A DNA stretch of 45,349 nucleotides, from contig JACZXH010000021.1 in assembly GCA_022571715.1 (NCBI GenBank), positions 1 through 45,349 on the forward strand. Reading direction: 5' to 3'. The notes under the pieces are model-generated. The model saw only the letters and a list, made by a program, of their open reading frames with translations, did no database searches and was not told the DNA's origin. Within the stretch, counting starts at the first letter, position 1, and every line of letters starts with the position of its first letter. Below, piece after piece: positions 8,315 to 17,037 of the stretch. The position numbers and the translations under genes were made by a program. This DNA is from Bacteroidota bacterium (GTDB taxonomy: Bacteria > Bacteroidota > Bacteroidia > Cytophagales > Cyclobacteriaceae).

Positions 8315-8869
8315 TTATGCGGTAGTCAGTTCTTCCAGAACCGGAGCCCTGGGAAAATCAATGTCAAATTCCCCATTACTAAATATGTAATTCGTAATGA
8401 TTCTTATACCTACCATTCCTATAAGCTCAGCCAGCGCCTGATGGGTGTATCCGGCAGACAAAAAATCGTCGATGGAATCCTGTGAAGCTTTCCCTCTTTT
8501 TTCTGTAAGTTCCCTGGCCAATACTGTTAGAGCTTTAAGCTTTATGTCAGCAATGGTTCCTTTCCTGATATCGATCACCTCATTTTCAGAATACCCAAGC
8601 ATTTTGCCTATAGCGCTATGAGCGGCAAGACAATATTCACAATAATTGGACTGGGAAACCGCCAGGGCAATGGCTTCATTTTCTTTTGCTGAAAAAGATC
8701 CTTGTTTCAAGGCTTCTTCAAATGCTAAAAATCCTTTTAATAGCTGTGGCGAATTTCCCATAGCCGCGTACATATTTGGCAACATGCCTACTTTTTGTTT
8801 GATAGCTGCGAATACTTCTTGTGTCGATTCGTCAACCTGTTCTGGTGTTAGTGCTTTTAATGTTTTCAT
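8315..8869 (-). CDS. Carboxymuconolactone decarboxylase / AhpD-like protein
   Basis: The protein has 184 residues with the AhpD-like helical fold. The redox motif NYCEYCLAAHSAIGKMLG contains C-x-x-C followed by the conserved histidine. The upstream glutamate of EAIALAVSQ is at the spacing of the E...CxxC...H signature of peroxidase-related proteins. It is the first gene downstream of the sigma-54-like promoter and of the sigma-54 activator, and so probably the promoter-proximal gene of the island. An alkyl-hydroperoxidase or general thiol-redox role is inferred. Confidence 0.9.
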   Translation of the reverse strand: MKTLKALTPEQVDESTQEVFAAIKQKVGMLPNMYAAMGNSPQLLKGFLAFEEALKQGSFSAKENEAIALAVSQSNYCEYCLAAHSAIGKMLGYSENEVIDIRKGTIADIKLKALTVLARELTEKRGKASQDSIDDFLSAGYTHQALAELIGMVGIRIITNYIFSNGEFDIDFPRAPVLEELTTA

Positions 8870-8916
8870 TTTCTTGATAAATATTTTAAGTTTTAAGTTA
8901 TTTTGATAACATGAAT

Positions 8917-8933
8917 TACAATTGGCGTGCCAA
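8917..8933 (-). promoter_or_regulatory. Sigma-54 (-24/-12) promoter of the detoxification island
   Basis: The minus strand from 8933 down to 8917 reads TTGGCACGCCAATTGTA. The sigma-54 consensus is TTGGCACR-N4-TTGCW, so only one -12 position (T for C) departs from it. It lies 48 bases upstream of the AhpD-like start codon and downstream of the gene for a sigma-54 activator. Further upstream, TTGGCAT (plus strand 9007-9013) and TTGGCAA (9026-9032) form a direct repeat 19 bases apart that could be activator sites. Confidence 0.7.
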
Positions 8934-9035
8934 AATCATAAATAATTGTATTTCAATAAGTTACATTAAAAATTCAAGAAAACGATTATTTTAATATGCT
9001 GATATATTGGCATTAAGATGAAATGTTGGCAATTA

Positions 9036-10967
9036 TTATGGACGTTCGATACCCAGTTTTTTCATGCGGGCCTCTAATGTAGTTCGGTTGATAGCCAGAA
9101 TTTTTGCAGCACCTTTCTGACCACTTATGCGCCAGTTGGTATGTTTTAATATTTTTAGAATATGGCTTTTTTCATTGTCTGCCAGTGTTACTATGTTTTC
9201 TTCGAGAGTCTCATTAGAAGCCTTTGGTATAGCGTCTCCAATTTCAAGTTTGTTTTCCGGACTAATAATTACAGCACGTTCAATAACATTTTCCAATTCC
9301 CGAACATTGCCCGGCCAGCTATAATTCATCAAAGAGTCAATCACTCTTTCAGTGATTACCTCTATTTTCTTTCCAAACTGAGTATTATATTTTAGCAGAA
9401 AATGGCGTGTTAAAAGAGGAATGTCTTCCTTTCTTTCTCTTAAAGGGGGCATAATTATTGGAAAAACATTTATCCGATAATAAAGGTCCTCTCTGAAGGT
9501 TCCTTTGGCTACCGCCTCTTGCAAATTCACATTGGTAGCCGCAATAACCCGGACATCTACTTTCATTGTATTTGAGTTTCCCAATCTTTCAAATTCACCT
9601 TCCTGTAGCACCCGAAGTAGCTTGGATTGCAGCTCAATAGGGATCTCTCCAATTTCATCTAAAAATATACTGCCTCCATTTGCCAATTCAAAGCGACCGA
9701 CTTTTCTTGCTATAGCTCCCGTGAATGCTCCTTTTTCATGCCCAAATAGCTCACTTTCAATAAGCGTAGCAGGAAGCGTCGCACAATTCACTTTTACCAT
9801 TGGCCTGTTTTTTCGCTTACTAATATTATGTACAGCTCTTGCTATCAGTTCCTTACCTGTTCCGGATTCTCCCAAGATCAACACGGTCGCATTCGTTTTA
9901 GCAACCTGCTCTACTTGGCCCAGCACTTTTTTGAATTTCTTACTTTGACTGATTATTTCTTCAAAATTGTGTGTCAGTTTAATTTCTTGTTGCAGATATT
10001 TATTTTCTTGCTCTAATCTTACCTTTAACTGATTTACTTCGGATAATGCCTCCTTCAGTTCAATGTTTGTTTTATTAAGCGCCTGTTCAGCTTCTTTACG
10101 CCTGGTAATATCTTTAAAAGAGACTACAGCTCCTGTTATTTCATTATTTTCATCCCATATAGGTGTACTAATGTATTCAACAGGGAATGAGCTTCCATCT
10201 TTTCTCCAAAATACTTCATCCTCCACATGATGCACTTTGCCATCTTTGAATGCAGCATAAATGGAGCACTCTTTTTTGTCAAAAGGTGTTCCATCAATTT
10301 TTGTATGATGAATCATGTCATGCTGGGATTTACCAATTAATTCCTCATGTTCCCAACCTACCATCCTCGCTGCCGCGGCATTGACAAATGTTGTGTGGCC
10401 CTGGCAATCCAACCCATAAATACCATCCCCAACTGACTGAAGTATTGATTCGTGATGTCTCTGTAAGTCCTGAAGTTTTTGAAGGGCTTCTTTTTTCTCC
10501 ATTAAAGCACTCAGTGTAATTTTTGAACCCTCCGATTGTTCTTGAACTATTCTGTCCAAAACCGACTCTGCTTCATCCAATTTTTCATCGAGCGCTTTCC
10601 TCCTAGAAATATCCTTTATCAGTACACAGCTAATATTTACATCCTTGTCTTCTACAAAAGTGAAATTCAACTCTACATGTATTAGCTTTCCATCTTTATC
10701 ATTAAAAGTCGTCTCTACCAGTTCCGAATTCGAACTACGTAATTTTTCCCAAATGCCTTTCCACTCCTTCTTCGATAGATTTTCATCAAGATCGAACAAA
10801 GTAATATTTTTCAATTTGTCACGAGAAAAGCCACTGAAATTAATAAATGCGTCATTGAATTTTTGTATGTTCCCATTGTCTAAAATCCAGATTACGGGAT
10901 CTGAGGAAACGTTTAATGCTATTTCTGACCATTTGTTATTCCACTTCTGTATTTTTTCGCTAGACAT
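9036..10967 (-). CDS. Sigma-54-dependent transcriptional activator with two PAS domains
   Basis: The protein has 643 residues. A first PAS domain (about 15-122) and a second with PAC (about 172-290) are separated and followed by coiled-coil linkers (about 123-170 and 291-335). The AAA+ domain has Walker A GESGTGKE (366-373), the sigma-54 contact loop GAFTGA (413-418), Walker [12 protein letters not shown] (431-441) and the GNVRELEN motif. A Fis-type helix-turn-helix ends the protein ([20 protein letters not shown]). There is no receiver domain, so the signal is probably sensed directly through PAS ligands or cofactors. The gene lies head-to-tail upstream of the island and of the sigma-54 promoter at 8917-8933, which is the obvious target. 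Confidence 0.95.
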   Translation of the reverse strand: MSSEKIQKWNNKWSEIALNVSSDPVIWILDNGNIQKFNDAFINFSGFSRDKLKNITLFDLDENLSKKEWKGIWEKLRSSNSELVETTFNDKDGKLIHVELNFTFVEDKDVNISCVLIKDISRRKALDEKLDEAESVLDRIVQEQSEGSKITLSALMEKKEALQKLQDLQRHHESILQSVGDGIYGLDCQGHTTFVNAAAARMVGWEHEELIGKSQHDMIHHTKIDGTPFDKKECSIYAAFKDGKVHHVEDEVFWRKDGSSFPVEYISTPIWDENNEITGAVVSFKDITRRKEAEQALNKTNIELKEALSEVNQLKVRLEQENKYLQQEIKLTHNFEEIISQSKKFKKVLGQVEQVAKTNATVLILGESGTGKELIARAVHNISKRKNRPMVKVNCATLPATLIESELFGHEKGAFTGAIARKVGRFELANGGSIFLDEIGEIPIELQSKLLRVLQEGEFERLGNSNTMKVDVRVIAATNVNLQEAVAKGTFREDLYYRINVFPIIMPPLRERKEDIPLLTRHFLLKYNTQFGKKIEVITERVIDSLMNYSWPGNVRELENVIERAVIISPENKLEIGDAIPKASNETLEENIVTLADNEKSHILKILKHTNWRISGQKGAAKILAINRTTLEARMKKLGIERP

Positions 10968-11055
10968 TCACCTGGTTCATTTTTTTTCTAAAGCTATTAA
11001 TATTTTTAATTTCACACTTTCAATATTTTTTGGCAAATATTATATTTTTATAACT

Positions 11056-11225
11056 ATGTTTTCTGACCCTGATGATATAAAATCTCTCCTGGATATTTCA
11101 AAAAGCAAGCAAGTCCAGGTCAGGGTTTCTTCAATGTGATTTTTTATGGGGATAAAATCCTCAATACTGAATACCAGGCAGCAGCTGAATGTCCCGCCAT
11201 GATACCCATTTTTAAAAAGTGCTAA
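11056..11225 (+). pseudogene. Frameshifted small ORF of unknown function
   Basis: A short ORF from ATG 11056 reads MFSDPDDIKSLLDISK and stops after 27 residues. One base out of frame, the sequence continues as FNVIFYGDKILNTEYQAAAE and CPAMIPIFKKC to a TAA at 11223-11225. The join would give a protein of about 57 residues with normal-looking composition. I do not recognise the family. It could be a decayed gene, a sequencing error or chance. Confidence 0.3.
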
Positions 11226-11242
11226 TAACAGGAAAATATCTG

Positions 11243-11851
11243 TTACGGCTGCTTGTCAACCGCCTGCCACAGATACCAAACCGCAACCGAACGATAGGGC
11301 TTCCATTTCGCGGCTAACCTCTCAAGGCGATTCTTTGAAGGATTACTTTTCATATTATATTGAATTTGAACGGCATTTCTGAAACCTACATCATCCAGGG
11401 GAAGTATATCGAGCCTGCCCAACGAGAATATCAGAAACATTTGTGCCGTCCAAACTCCGATGCCTTTTACTTCCGTGAGCATTTTTATTACTTCTTCATC
11501 TGAAAATCTTCCCAGGTGATTATAAACGTTTTTATTTTGTGCAAACTTCAGGCTTAAATCATAGATGTATGAAGCCTTCTGAATAGAAAGCCCAACGCTT
11601 CGAAGTTGTACAATGGAATACAATACTACATTTTCCGGCTCCAGATTTTGGTTAATGAGGTCCATGAATTTATTGCGTATCGACCGTGAGGCGCTCACTG
11701 ATATCTGCTGCGCTATTATTGAGTTAACCAGGGCTTTGTAATAATTCTTTCGTGGCATAATGGCGCACGGTCCAACCTTGGCTATTATTTCAGCCAGGAC
11801 CACATCCTGCTGGCTAAGGTAATCTAACGCCGTTTGTAACTGCTTTTTCAA
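11243..11851 (-). CDS. DNA-3-methyladenine glycosylase II-like (AlkA/HhH-GPD) DNA glycosylase
   Basis: The protein has 202 residues with the HhH-GPD fold. The helix-hairpin-helix LTEVKGIGVWTAQMFLIFSL is followed by the catalytic aspartate segment LDILPLDDVGFR. The preceding helix SIIAQQISVSASRSIRNKF is typical of AlkA-type enzymes. It is shorter than E. coli AlkA because it lacks the N-terminal domain, as in MPG2/yeast Mag-like bacterial versions. No iron-sulfur cysteine cluster is present. It is expected to excise alkylated purines. It is divergent from the amidohydrolase gene, with a 78-base gap. Confidence 0.9.
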   Translation of the reverse strand: MKKQLQTALDYLSQQDVVLAEIIAKVGPCAIMPRKNYYKALVNSIIAQQISVSASRSIRNKFMDLINQNLEPENVVLYSIVQLRSVGLSIQKASYIYDLSLKFAQNKNVYNHLGRFSDEEVIKMLTEVKGIGVWTAQMFLIFSLGRLDILPLDDVGFRNAVQIQYNMKSNPSKNRLERLAAKWKPYRSVAVWYLWQAVDKQP

Positions 11852-11929
11852 TGATTAAATAATTTAAGCAAATAGTTGAAGGCAATTTATTAATTTGTGG
11901 TTGAACAATTTTAATAAATCGTAAATCCC

Positions 11930-13321
11930 ATGAAATTCCTCTCTGTAATCAGCTATGTATTCCTCGTATTTTGTGCACCTGGTTGTGGCAATGGCGTATC
12001 GCAGCAAACTGAACAACCTGAAGTACAGTACACCATTACCAATGTACATGTAATTCCAATGGACAGTGAGATTATTTTGGAAAACCAGACAGTTCTGATT
12101 TCGAATGGAAAATTCTCAGCGATTGGCGATGTTGATAAAGTTGAAATACCTGAAAACACAGTTGTAATTGATGGTTCGGGAAAATTCCTGCTACCTGGCC
12201 TCGCCGAAATGCACGCACATATACCCGGCAATCAAAATATGGAACTGCTTGAGGAAACCCTTTTTCTTTATCTGTCAAACGGGATCACCACCATTCGCGG
12301 CATGCTCGGTCAGCCGTATCACTTGGAATTGCGCGAAAAAGCTGTCAATAATGATATTCTCAGCCCGCGGATATTTACTTCCGGACCTTCACTCAATGGA
12401 AACAGTGTGAAAACGGTATCTGATGCACGTGAAAAGGTAACGGCTCACCAGGAATCAGGATATGATTTTCTGAAGTTGCATCCCGGGCTTACTCTGGAGA
12501 ATTTCAATGAAATTGTAAAAACCGCCAACGAGGTAGGTATCACATTTTCCGGACATGTATCAATAGATGTAGGAGTACGAAGAGCACTGGAGGCAAAATA
12601 CGCTTCGATTGACCATATTGATGGCTATCTTGAAGGCCTCGTTCCGGAAGATGCAGGGGCAGACCCTTCTCAAAACGGATTTTTTGGTTACAACTTTACC
12701 GACATCGCCGACCGGAATTTAATACCTGAATTAGCGAAAATGACCAAAGACGCAGGGGTATGGGTAGTGCCGACACAAAGCCTGATGGAACGCTGGGCCG
12801 GAACCCGGACTCCTGAGGAACTTGCAGACGAACCGGAAATGAAATATGTAGCAGCAAAAACACGTGATAACTGGATTAAGACTGTTTCTGATTACCAGAA
12901 CAGACCGGAATTTAACAGGGAAAAAGCGGCGCGGTTTAACCAGTTGCGCCGGGACATTATAAAAGCTCTCCATAATGCAGGGGCCGGGTTGTTATTAGGC
13001 TCAGACGCCCCTCAGATATTTAATGTACCAGGTTTTTCTATTCAACACGAATTACAGTATATGATCAAATCAGGGCTTACACCCTATGAAGCATTGAAAA
13101 TGGGGACAATAAACCCCGCTTTGTTTTTTAATAAGGAAGGCGAATTTGGCGTGATAAAAACGGGAGCCTCTGCTGATTTTCTGCTTCTGGACGCCAATCC
13201 GCTGGACGACATTGATCATGTGCAAACCAGGTCAGGTGTTATGGTACGTGGTGTATGGCTGCCGGAGGAAGAAATTCAGAAAAAACTTGATCGGATTGCA
13301 GCAAAGTATGCAGAGCAGTGA
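11930..13321 (+). CDS. Amidohydrolase-family lipoprotein
   Basis: The protein has 463 residues. The N-terminus MKFLSVISYVFLVFCAPGC is a lipoprotein signal ending in a lipobox cysteine. The metal site is complete: HAH in AEMHAHIPG, a candidate carboxylated lysine in DFLKLHPGL, histidines in SGHVSIDV and SIDHIDGY, and the catalytic aspartate in LLGSDAPQIF. Flanking beta-sandwich pieces (VHVIPMDSEIILEN and the C-terminal ADFLLLDANPLDDI) complete the amidohydrolase architecture. It resembles imidazolonepropionase- or prolidase-like exported hydrolases; the substrate is unknown. It stands alone between the glycosylase and WG-repeat genes. Confidence 0.92.
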   Translation: MKFLSVISYVFLVFCAPGCGNGVSQQTEQPEVQYTITNVHVIPMDSEIILENQTVLISNGKFSAIGDVDKVEIPENTVVIDGSGKFLLPGLAEMHAHIPGNQNMELLEETLFLYLSNGITTIRGMLGQPYHLELREKAVNNDILSPRIFTSGPSLNGNSVKTVSDAREKVTAHQESGYDFLKLHPGLTLENFNEIVKTANEVGITFSGHVSIDVGVRRALEAKYASIDHIDGYLEGLVPEDAGADPSQNGFFGYNFTDIADRNLIPELAKMTKDAGVWVVPTQSLMERWAGTRTPEELADEPEMKYVAAKTRDNWIKTVSDYQNRPEFNREKAARFNQLRRDIIKALHNAGAGLLLGSDAPQIFNVPGFSIQHELQYMIKSGLTPYEALKMGTINPALFFNKEGEFGVIKTGASADFLLLDANPLDDIDHVQTRSGVMVRGVWLPEEEIQKKLDRIAAKYAEQ

Positions 13322-13401
13322 TTAATACTACATGCCTTATTGGGTCACCATTTCAAATTTTTAGATCACGCTCATCGGAATTGGTGAGTTCTTACAATTA
13401 A

Positions 13402-15684
13402 TCAATTTCTGTATGTTTCCCTTCCGGATAGTTGATCTTTGCTGAAAGTTTTCCATTTACCAGGAATCAATGCAATGAATGTATCGCTTACTTCAGAATA
13501 AAGTAGTTGTTTGTACAAAAAGGGGATCCTGATAACACCTTCCATATTTAAAACACCATACAACCCTCTACGTTTTACAATAACCAGATCATTTTTAAGA
13601 GGTTGCACACTCTCATATTTAGGAAATAACAATGTTTTTCCATAGTGGTCAATCAGGCCATATAATCCATCCTTTTCAGAAATCCACAGCCCGTTGATCG
13701 ATTCCTTTATCTGATCTGATTTCACTTGCTGGATTAGCTTTCCCTGTGCATTTATGATCCCCCATTTTGTTTCCTGGCGCACGATGCACATCCCGTTTGT
13801 GAACGCCCCCGTTTCATCATAAAGGGGCTGAACGATCAGGATTTCACGGTTGTCTATAAAACCCCATTTGCCCCTTATTTTCACTGCGGCAAGCCCTTCT
13901 CTGAATGATTTTACCGCCTCATACCTGTTTGCGACACGTAGTTTGCCGCTCAGGTCAGAAAAACCATAAAACCCCTGATATTTGATTCTAAATAACCCTT
14001 CAGCTGGAGGATCAATATCGTCGTAGATCCCGAAAGGTATGTATGTTCTGCCTGAATTGGATATTATGCTTGCATCCCCTTCATTTTTAAGGATATACAG
14101 GCTGTCATTGAAATTAATATGCTCGGTGATACCGGCAGAAAATTTGGAAAATATTATCCCCTTAAAACTTACTAACCAGGTGTTCACACTGTCAATTTTT
14201 TCTTCCAGGTAAGTATCGTTTAAAATGAGTTCTTTTTCAGTGAAATAAATAAGATCATGATCAAAACCTTTCAACCAGGTGATCTTTTTTGTTTTTTCGA
14301 GATATAGCGTATCGTTGATAATCGCAATTTCTTTTTTCTCTGGCAGGATGAGCCAGTCCCCCTTTTTATCAATCACGCCCTGCTCATTATGAAAGACAAC
14401 GATCGATTTTCCAGAATCGAATGGAGTAACACGGTCAAAGACACAGTGGATGACTTCGTTGCCGATGCGGTTCATGAAACCCCACCTATTATTTCTTTTC
14501 ACAGCAAATAACCCTTCGCTAACAGGCTTTATCGCCGAGTAGAAATACTGGTTTTTCCGAATGCCCAGCGTGTCAAAAACTGACCATCCTGAATTGCGAC
14601 CTTTTGATCTTCGGACATAAATAAATCCGTCAGCCATGTAGAGACTGTCATAAACCGGCTCAATTAATTCTTCTCCCGTTTTGGTTATTATTCCAGATTG
14701 TCCGTTAAGCGTTACATGGTAAAAACTACCTGAAAGATGTAGCATAGTATTGTATGCTTTTTTTGTTATGAAATCGCCGGGGCTGGTGAGTCGGAACATA
14801 TTGTTAATACCTGTAATAAAAACATTTTGTGATGATTCTTCTATCGTATCAAAATACATCACCCGTTGAGTTGTGTTATCAGGTGCCAGTAAATGCCATG
14901 TATTGACAGAAAGTGCGCTTACCGTATTATTTGCGATCTCTATTTTTCTGAATTCAGGTTTTAATACGTTTCTTCCGGTCTTATCAACCAACCCTGCCTT
15001 GCCATCAAAGAATACAAAAAAATAATCTTCGTCAGCATGGGCAATGCTATCAATTTGAAATCGCAACACCTCCTTGCCATTCGTATTTACCAGCGACAAT
15101 TTTCCGTTATCCCGGGTGACTACCAGTAGTTTTTCAGTTAAACTATAAATGTTTGGGTAAACAAAAGGGAGTAATTGGGTATTGTTCAGATCAATTAATC
15201 CGTAAATACGCTTGTTATGGTCATATTTTTGGGCTATTACTATTTTACCACTCACGGATAGTCCGGCATAAGCGAAAGGGATGATGAGTTTGCCCCTGGA
15301 ATTAAAAATACCATAAAACTCCTCACCGCTGAACAAACCTTCTTTTGAAGCTACTATCAGATTACTGCCAGCACGGTAAATATGCTTGTATTTTGCAGTG
15401 ATGGTTATGGAATTAGCAGATGAGATAATTCCCCATTTATCACCGGATCTAAACCCGATAACTCCGTCATGAAATACGGGTATGCCCTCCGACCACCCTA
15501 ATTCTTCATATTGTGCCGGAATAATCTCTTTACCATACTGGTTTATAACTCCTTTTAATCCGTTTTCTTCATAAACATTAAAAAACGATCCATTTTCAAT
15601 CTGTGCAGTACTCCGAAAAGGAGTTAATGCAAAGTGAAAAAGAAGTATTCCGAAAACGAAGTTTTTCCTTATCCCGGCAGTCAT
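13402..15684 (-). CDS. Exported WG-repeat protein
   Basis: The protein has about 760 residues and is built of degenerate WG (KWG) repeats, such as GDKWGIISSANSI, NNRWGFMNRIGNE, RGKWGFIDNREIL and ETKWGIINAQGKL, each followed by an aromatic-rich strand. I start it at 15684 because MTAGIRKNFVFGILLFHFAL begins a clear signal peptide ending in STAQ. The longer frame from 15786 adds 34 residues without signal character. WG-repeat proteins are common in Bacteroidota and are thought to be secreted or surface proteins; no enzymatic function is known. The gene is convergent with the amidohydrolase gene. Confidence 0.85.
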   Translation of the reverse strand: MTAGIRKNFVFGILLFHFALTPFRSTAQIENGSFFNVYEENGLKGVINQYGKEIIPAQYEELGWSEGIPVFHDGVIGFRSGDKWGIISSANSITITAKYKHIYRAGSNLIVASKEGLFSGEEFYGIFNSRGKLIIPFAYAGLSVSGKIVIAQKYDHNKRIYGLIDLNNTQLLPFVYPNIYSLTEKLLVVTRDNGKLSLVNTNGKEVLRFQIDSIAHADEDYFFVFFDGKAGLVDKTGRNVLKPEFRKIEIANNTVSALSVNTWHLLAPDNTTQRVMYFDTIEESSQNVFITGINNMFRLTSPGDFITKKAYNTMLHLSGSFYHVTLNGQSGIITKTGEELIEPVYDSLYMADGFIYVRRSKGRNSGWSVFDTLGIRKNQYFYSAIKPVSEGLFAVKRNNRWGFMNRIGNEVIHCVFDRVTPFDSGKSIVVFHNEQGVIDKKGDWLILPEKKEIAIINDTLYLEKTKKITWLKGFDHDLIYFTEKELILNDTYLEEKIDSVNTWLVSFKGIIFSKFSAGITEHINFNDSLYILKNEGDASIISNSGRTYIPFGIYDDIDPPAEGLFRIKYQGFYGFSDLSGKLRVANRYEAVKSFREGLAAVKIRGKWGFIDNREILIVQPLYDETGAFTNGMCIVRQETKWGIINAQGKLIQQVKSDQIKESINGLWISEKDGLYGLIDHYGKTLLFPKYESVQPLKNDLVIVKRRGLYGVLNMEGVIRIPFLYKQLLYSEVSDTFIALIPGKWKTFSKDQLSGRETYRN

Positions 15685-15970
15685 CTTTATATTTGTTGAA
15701 TTGGCAAAAATACATGTTAACATGAAGTCTGGAAAGTAATAAGGCTGAAACAAATGGTATGGAAGTGAATAAGCAGTGTTATTCAATTTTACTTCGTGTT
15801 CCGCTTGCGCCTCCGCTTAGCCAATGGACTAATATCTATACCTACGTAATAGCGCATCCGTCTTAATCAATACTATGGAGGTTGAGTGTGCGGAACACCT
15901 CGGGAAAAGGGTACAGGACTTGTCCTGCGGATTAATAACATTTAATAAAGTATTGTTGTATTTTGATTGG

Positions 15971-16894
15971 ATGATTAAAGGAATAATAAAATGGGCCCGG
16001 TTTTATTTCGGCTTTAGCAAGACTGAAGCAAATGGCTTTATTATTCTGTCAATTATTTTGATCGCGGTCACTTTTTTGCCCTGGATTGTAAAAAATTCGA
16101 TTTACAGGGAAAAAATGTCTGATACTCATGCACTGGATAGCCTGGTGGCCCTAATGGATGAGCGATTTCATTATGATAATAAAGAAGAGTCGAATAAACC
16201 GGTTTTTCTTCAGCTTTTTAGCTTTGATCCGAACACGGCTACCCTGGCTGATTTTAAAAAACTTGGACTCAGAGATGAAATCAGCAACCGGATTATTAAA
16301 TATAGGGATAAGGGCGGTATATTCCATGAGGTGAATGATATGAAAAAAATTTATGGACTCAGTAATGAGAAATTCGAGAATATCAAACCGTTCATAAACT
16401 TGCCCGGTAAGGCAAGAAGTATTGAAACAAATCACGTCGAAGTAGTTGTAACTTCTGAAAAATCTGTAAGAATCCCTGCTGAGATTAATGTTGTACTTCA
16501 TTTTGATATTAACAAAACTGATTCTCTGACTCTTTTACAGGTACAGGGCATCGGCACCGTGCTTTCGAGCAGGATTGTAAGGTTCAGGAATAACTTAGGC
16601 GGATTTGTACATATGGAACAGTTGAACGAGGTGTACGGTATTGAAGATTATGCGATTGCAAATTTGAGAAATGCGGCCTTCATCAGCGATGATTTTAAAC
16701 CTGTATTGATAAATATTAACCAAGCACCTTTTGAAGAGCTCGCCGGACATCCGTACGTAAGTTTTAATCTTGCAAGCGTGATAGTTGCCTACCGCGAGCA
16801 ACATGGTCTTTTTAAAAATATCCGTGACTTGTTACAAATTCAGATTGTGGAAAAACAATGGCTCAACCGGATGGAACCATATCTTGAAATTTAA
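15971..16894 (+). CDS. ComEA-like membrane-anchored protein with three helix-hairpin-helix units
   Basis: The protein has 307 residues. One transmembrane helix near the N-terminus (FIILSIILIAVTFLPWIV) anchors three consecutive HhH units. They are FDPNTATLADFKKLGL with RIIKYRDKGGIFHEVNDM, FDINKTDSLTLLQVQGIGTV with RIVRFRNNLGGFVHMEQL, and ININQAPFEELAGHPYVSFN with VIVAYREQHGLFKNIRDL. HhH units of this kind bind DNA without sequence specificity, as in the competence protein ComEA; the three-unit version is common in Bacteroidota. The start at 15971 (MIKGIIKWARF) is preferred; the 32 upstream in-frame residues do not look like protein. A role in DNA uptake or repair is inferred. Confidence 0.85.
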   Translation: MIKGIIKWARFYFGFSKTEANGFIILSIILIAVTFLPWIVKNSIYREKMSDTHALDSLVALMDERFHYDNKEESNKPVFLQLFSFDPNTATLADFKKLGLRDEISNRIIKYRDKGGIFHEVNDMKKIYGLSNEKFENIKPFINLPGKARSIETNHVEVVVTSEKSVRIPAEINVVLHFDINKTDSLTLLQVQGIGTVLSSRIVRFRNNLGGFVHMEQLNEVYGIEDYAIANLRNAAFISDDFKPVLININQAPFEELAGHPYVSFNLASVIVAYREQHGLFKNIRDLLQIQIVEKQWLNRMEPYLEI

Positions 16895-17037
16895 TTATAG
16901 TTTAAAAGCCAATGCTAAAGCAGCCTTCAATTTGGAAATATTTTACAGCTAATATACATGGATGTTCAAAAATCGAATCTACCATGAACATTCCTTGTAT
17001 CAGTTTTCTTAAATTTTGATTTATTTGCAGGTGCAAC

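Noticed and set aside
9505-9948. Plus-strand ORF of 147 codons opposite the sigma-54 activator
   Set aside because: Ser/Phe-rich antisense shadow of the conserved AAA+ domain; not protein-like.
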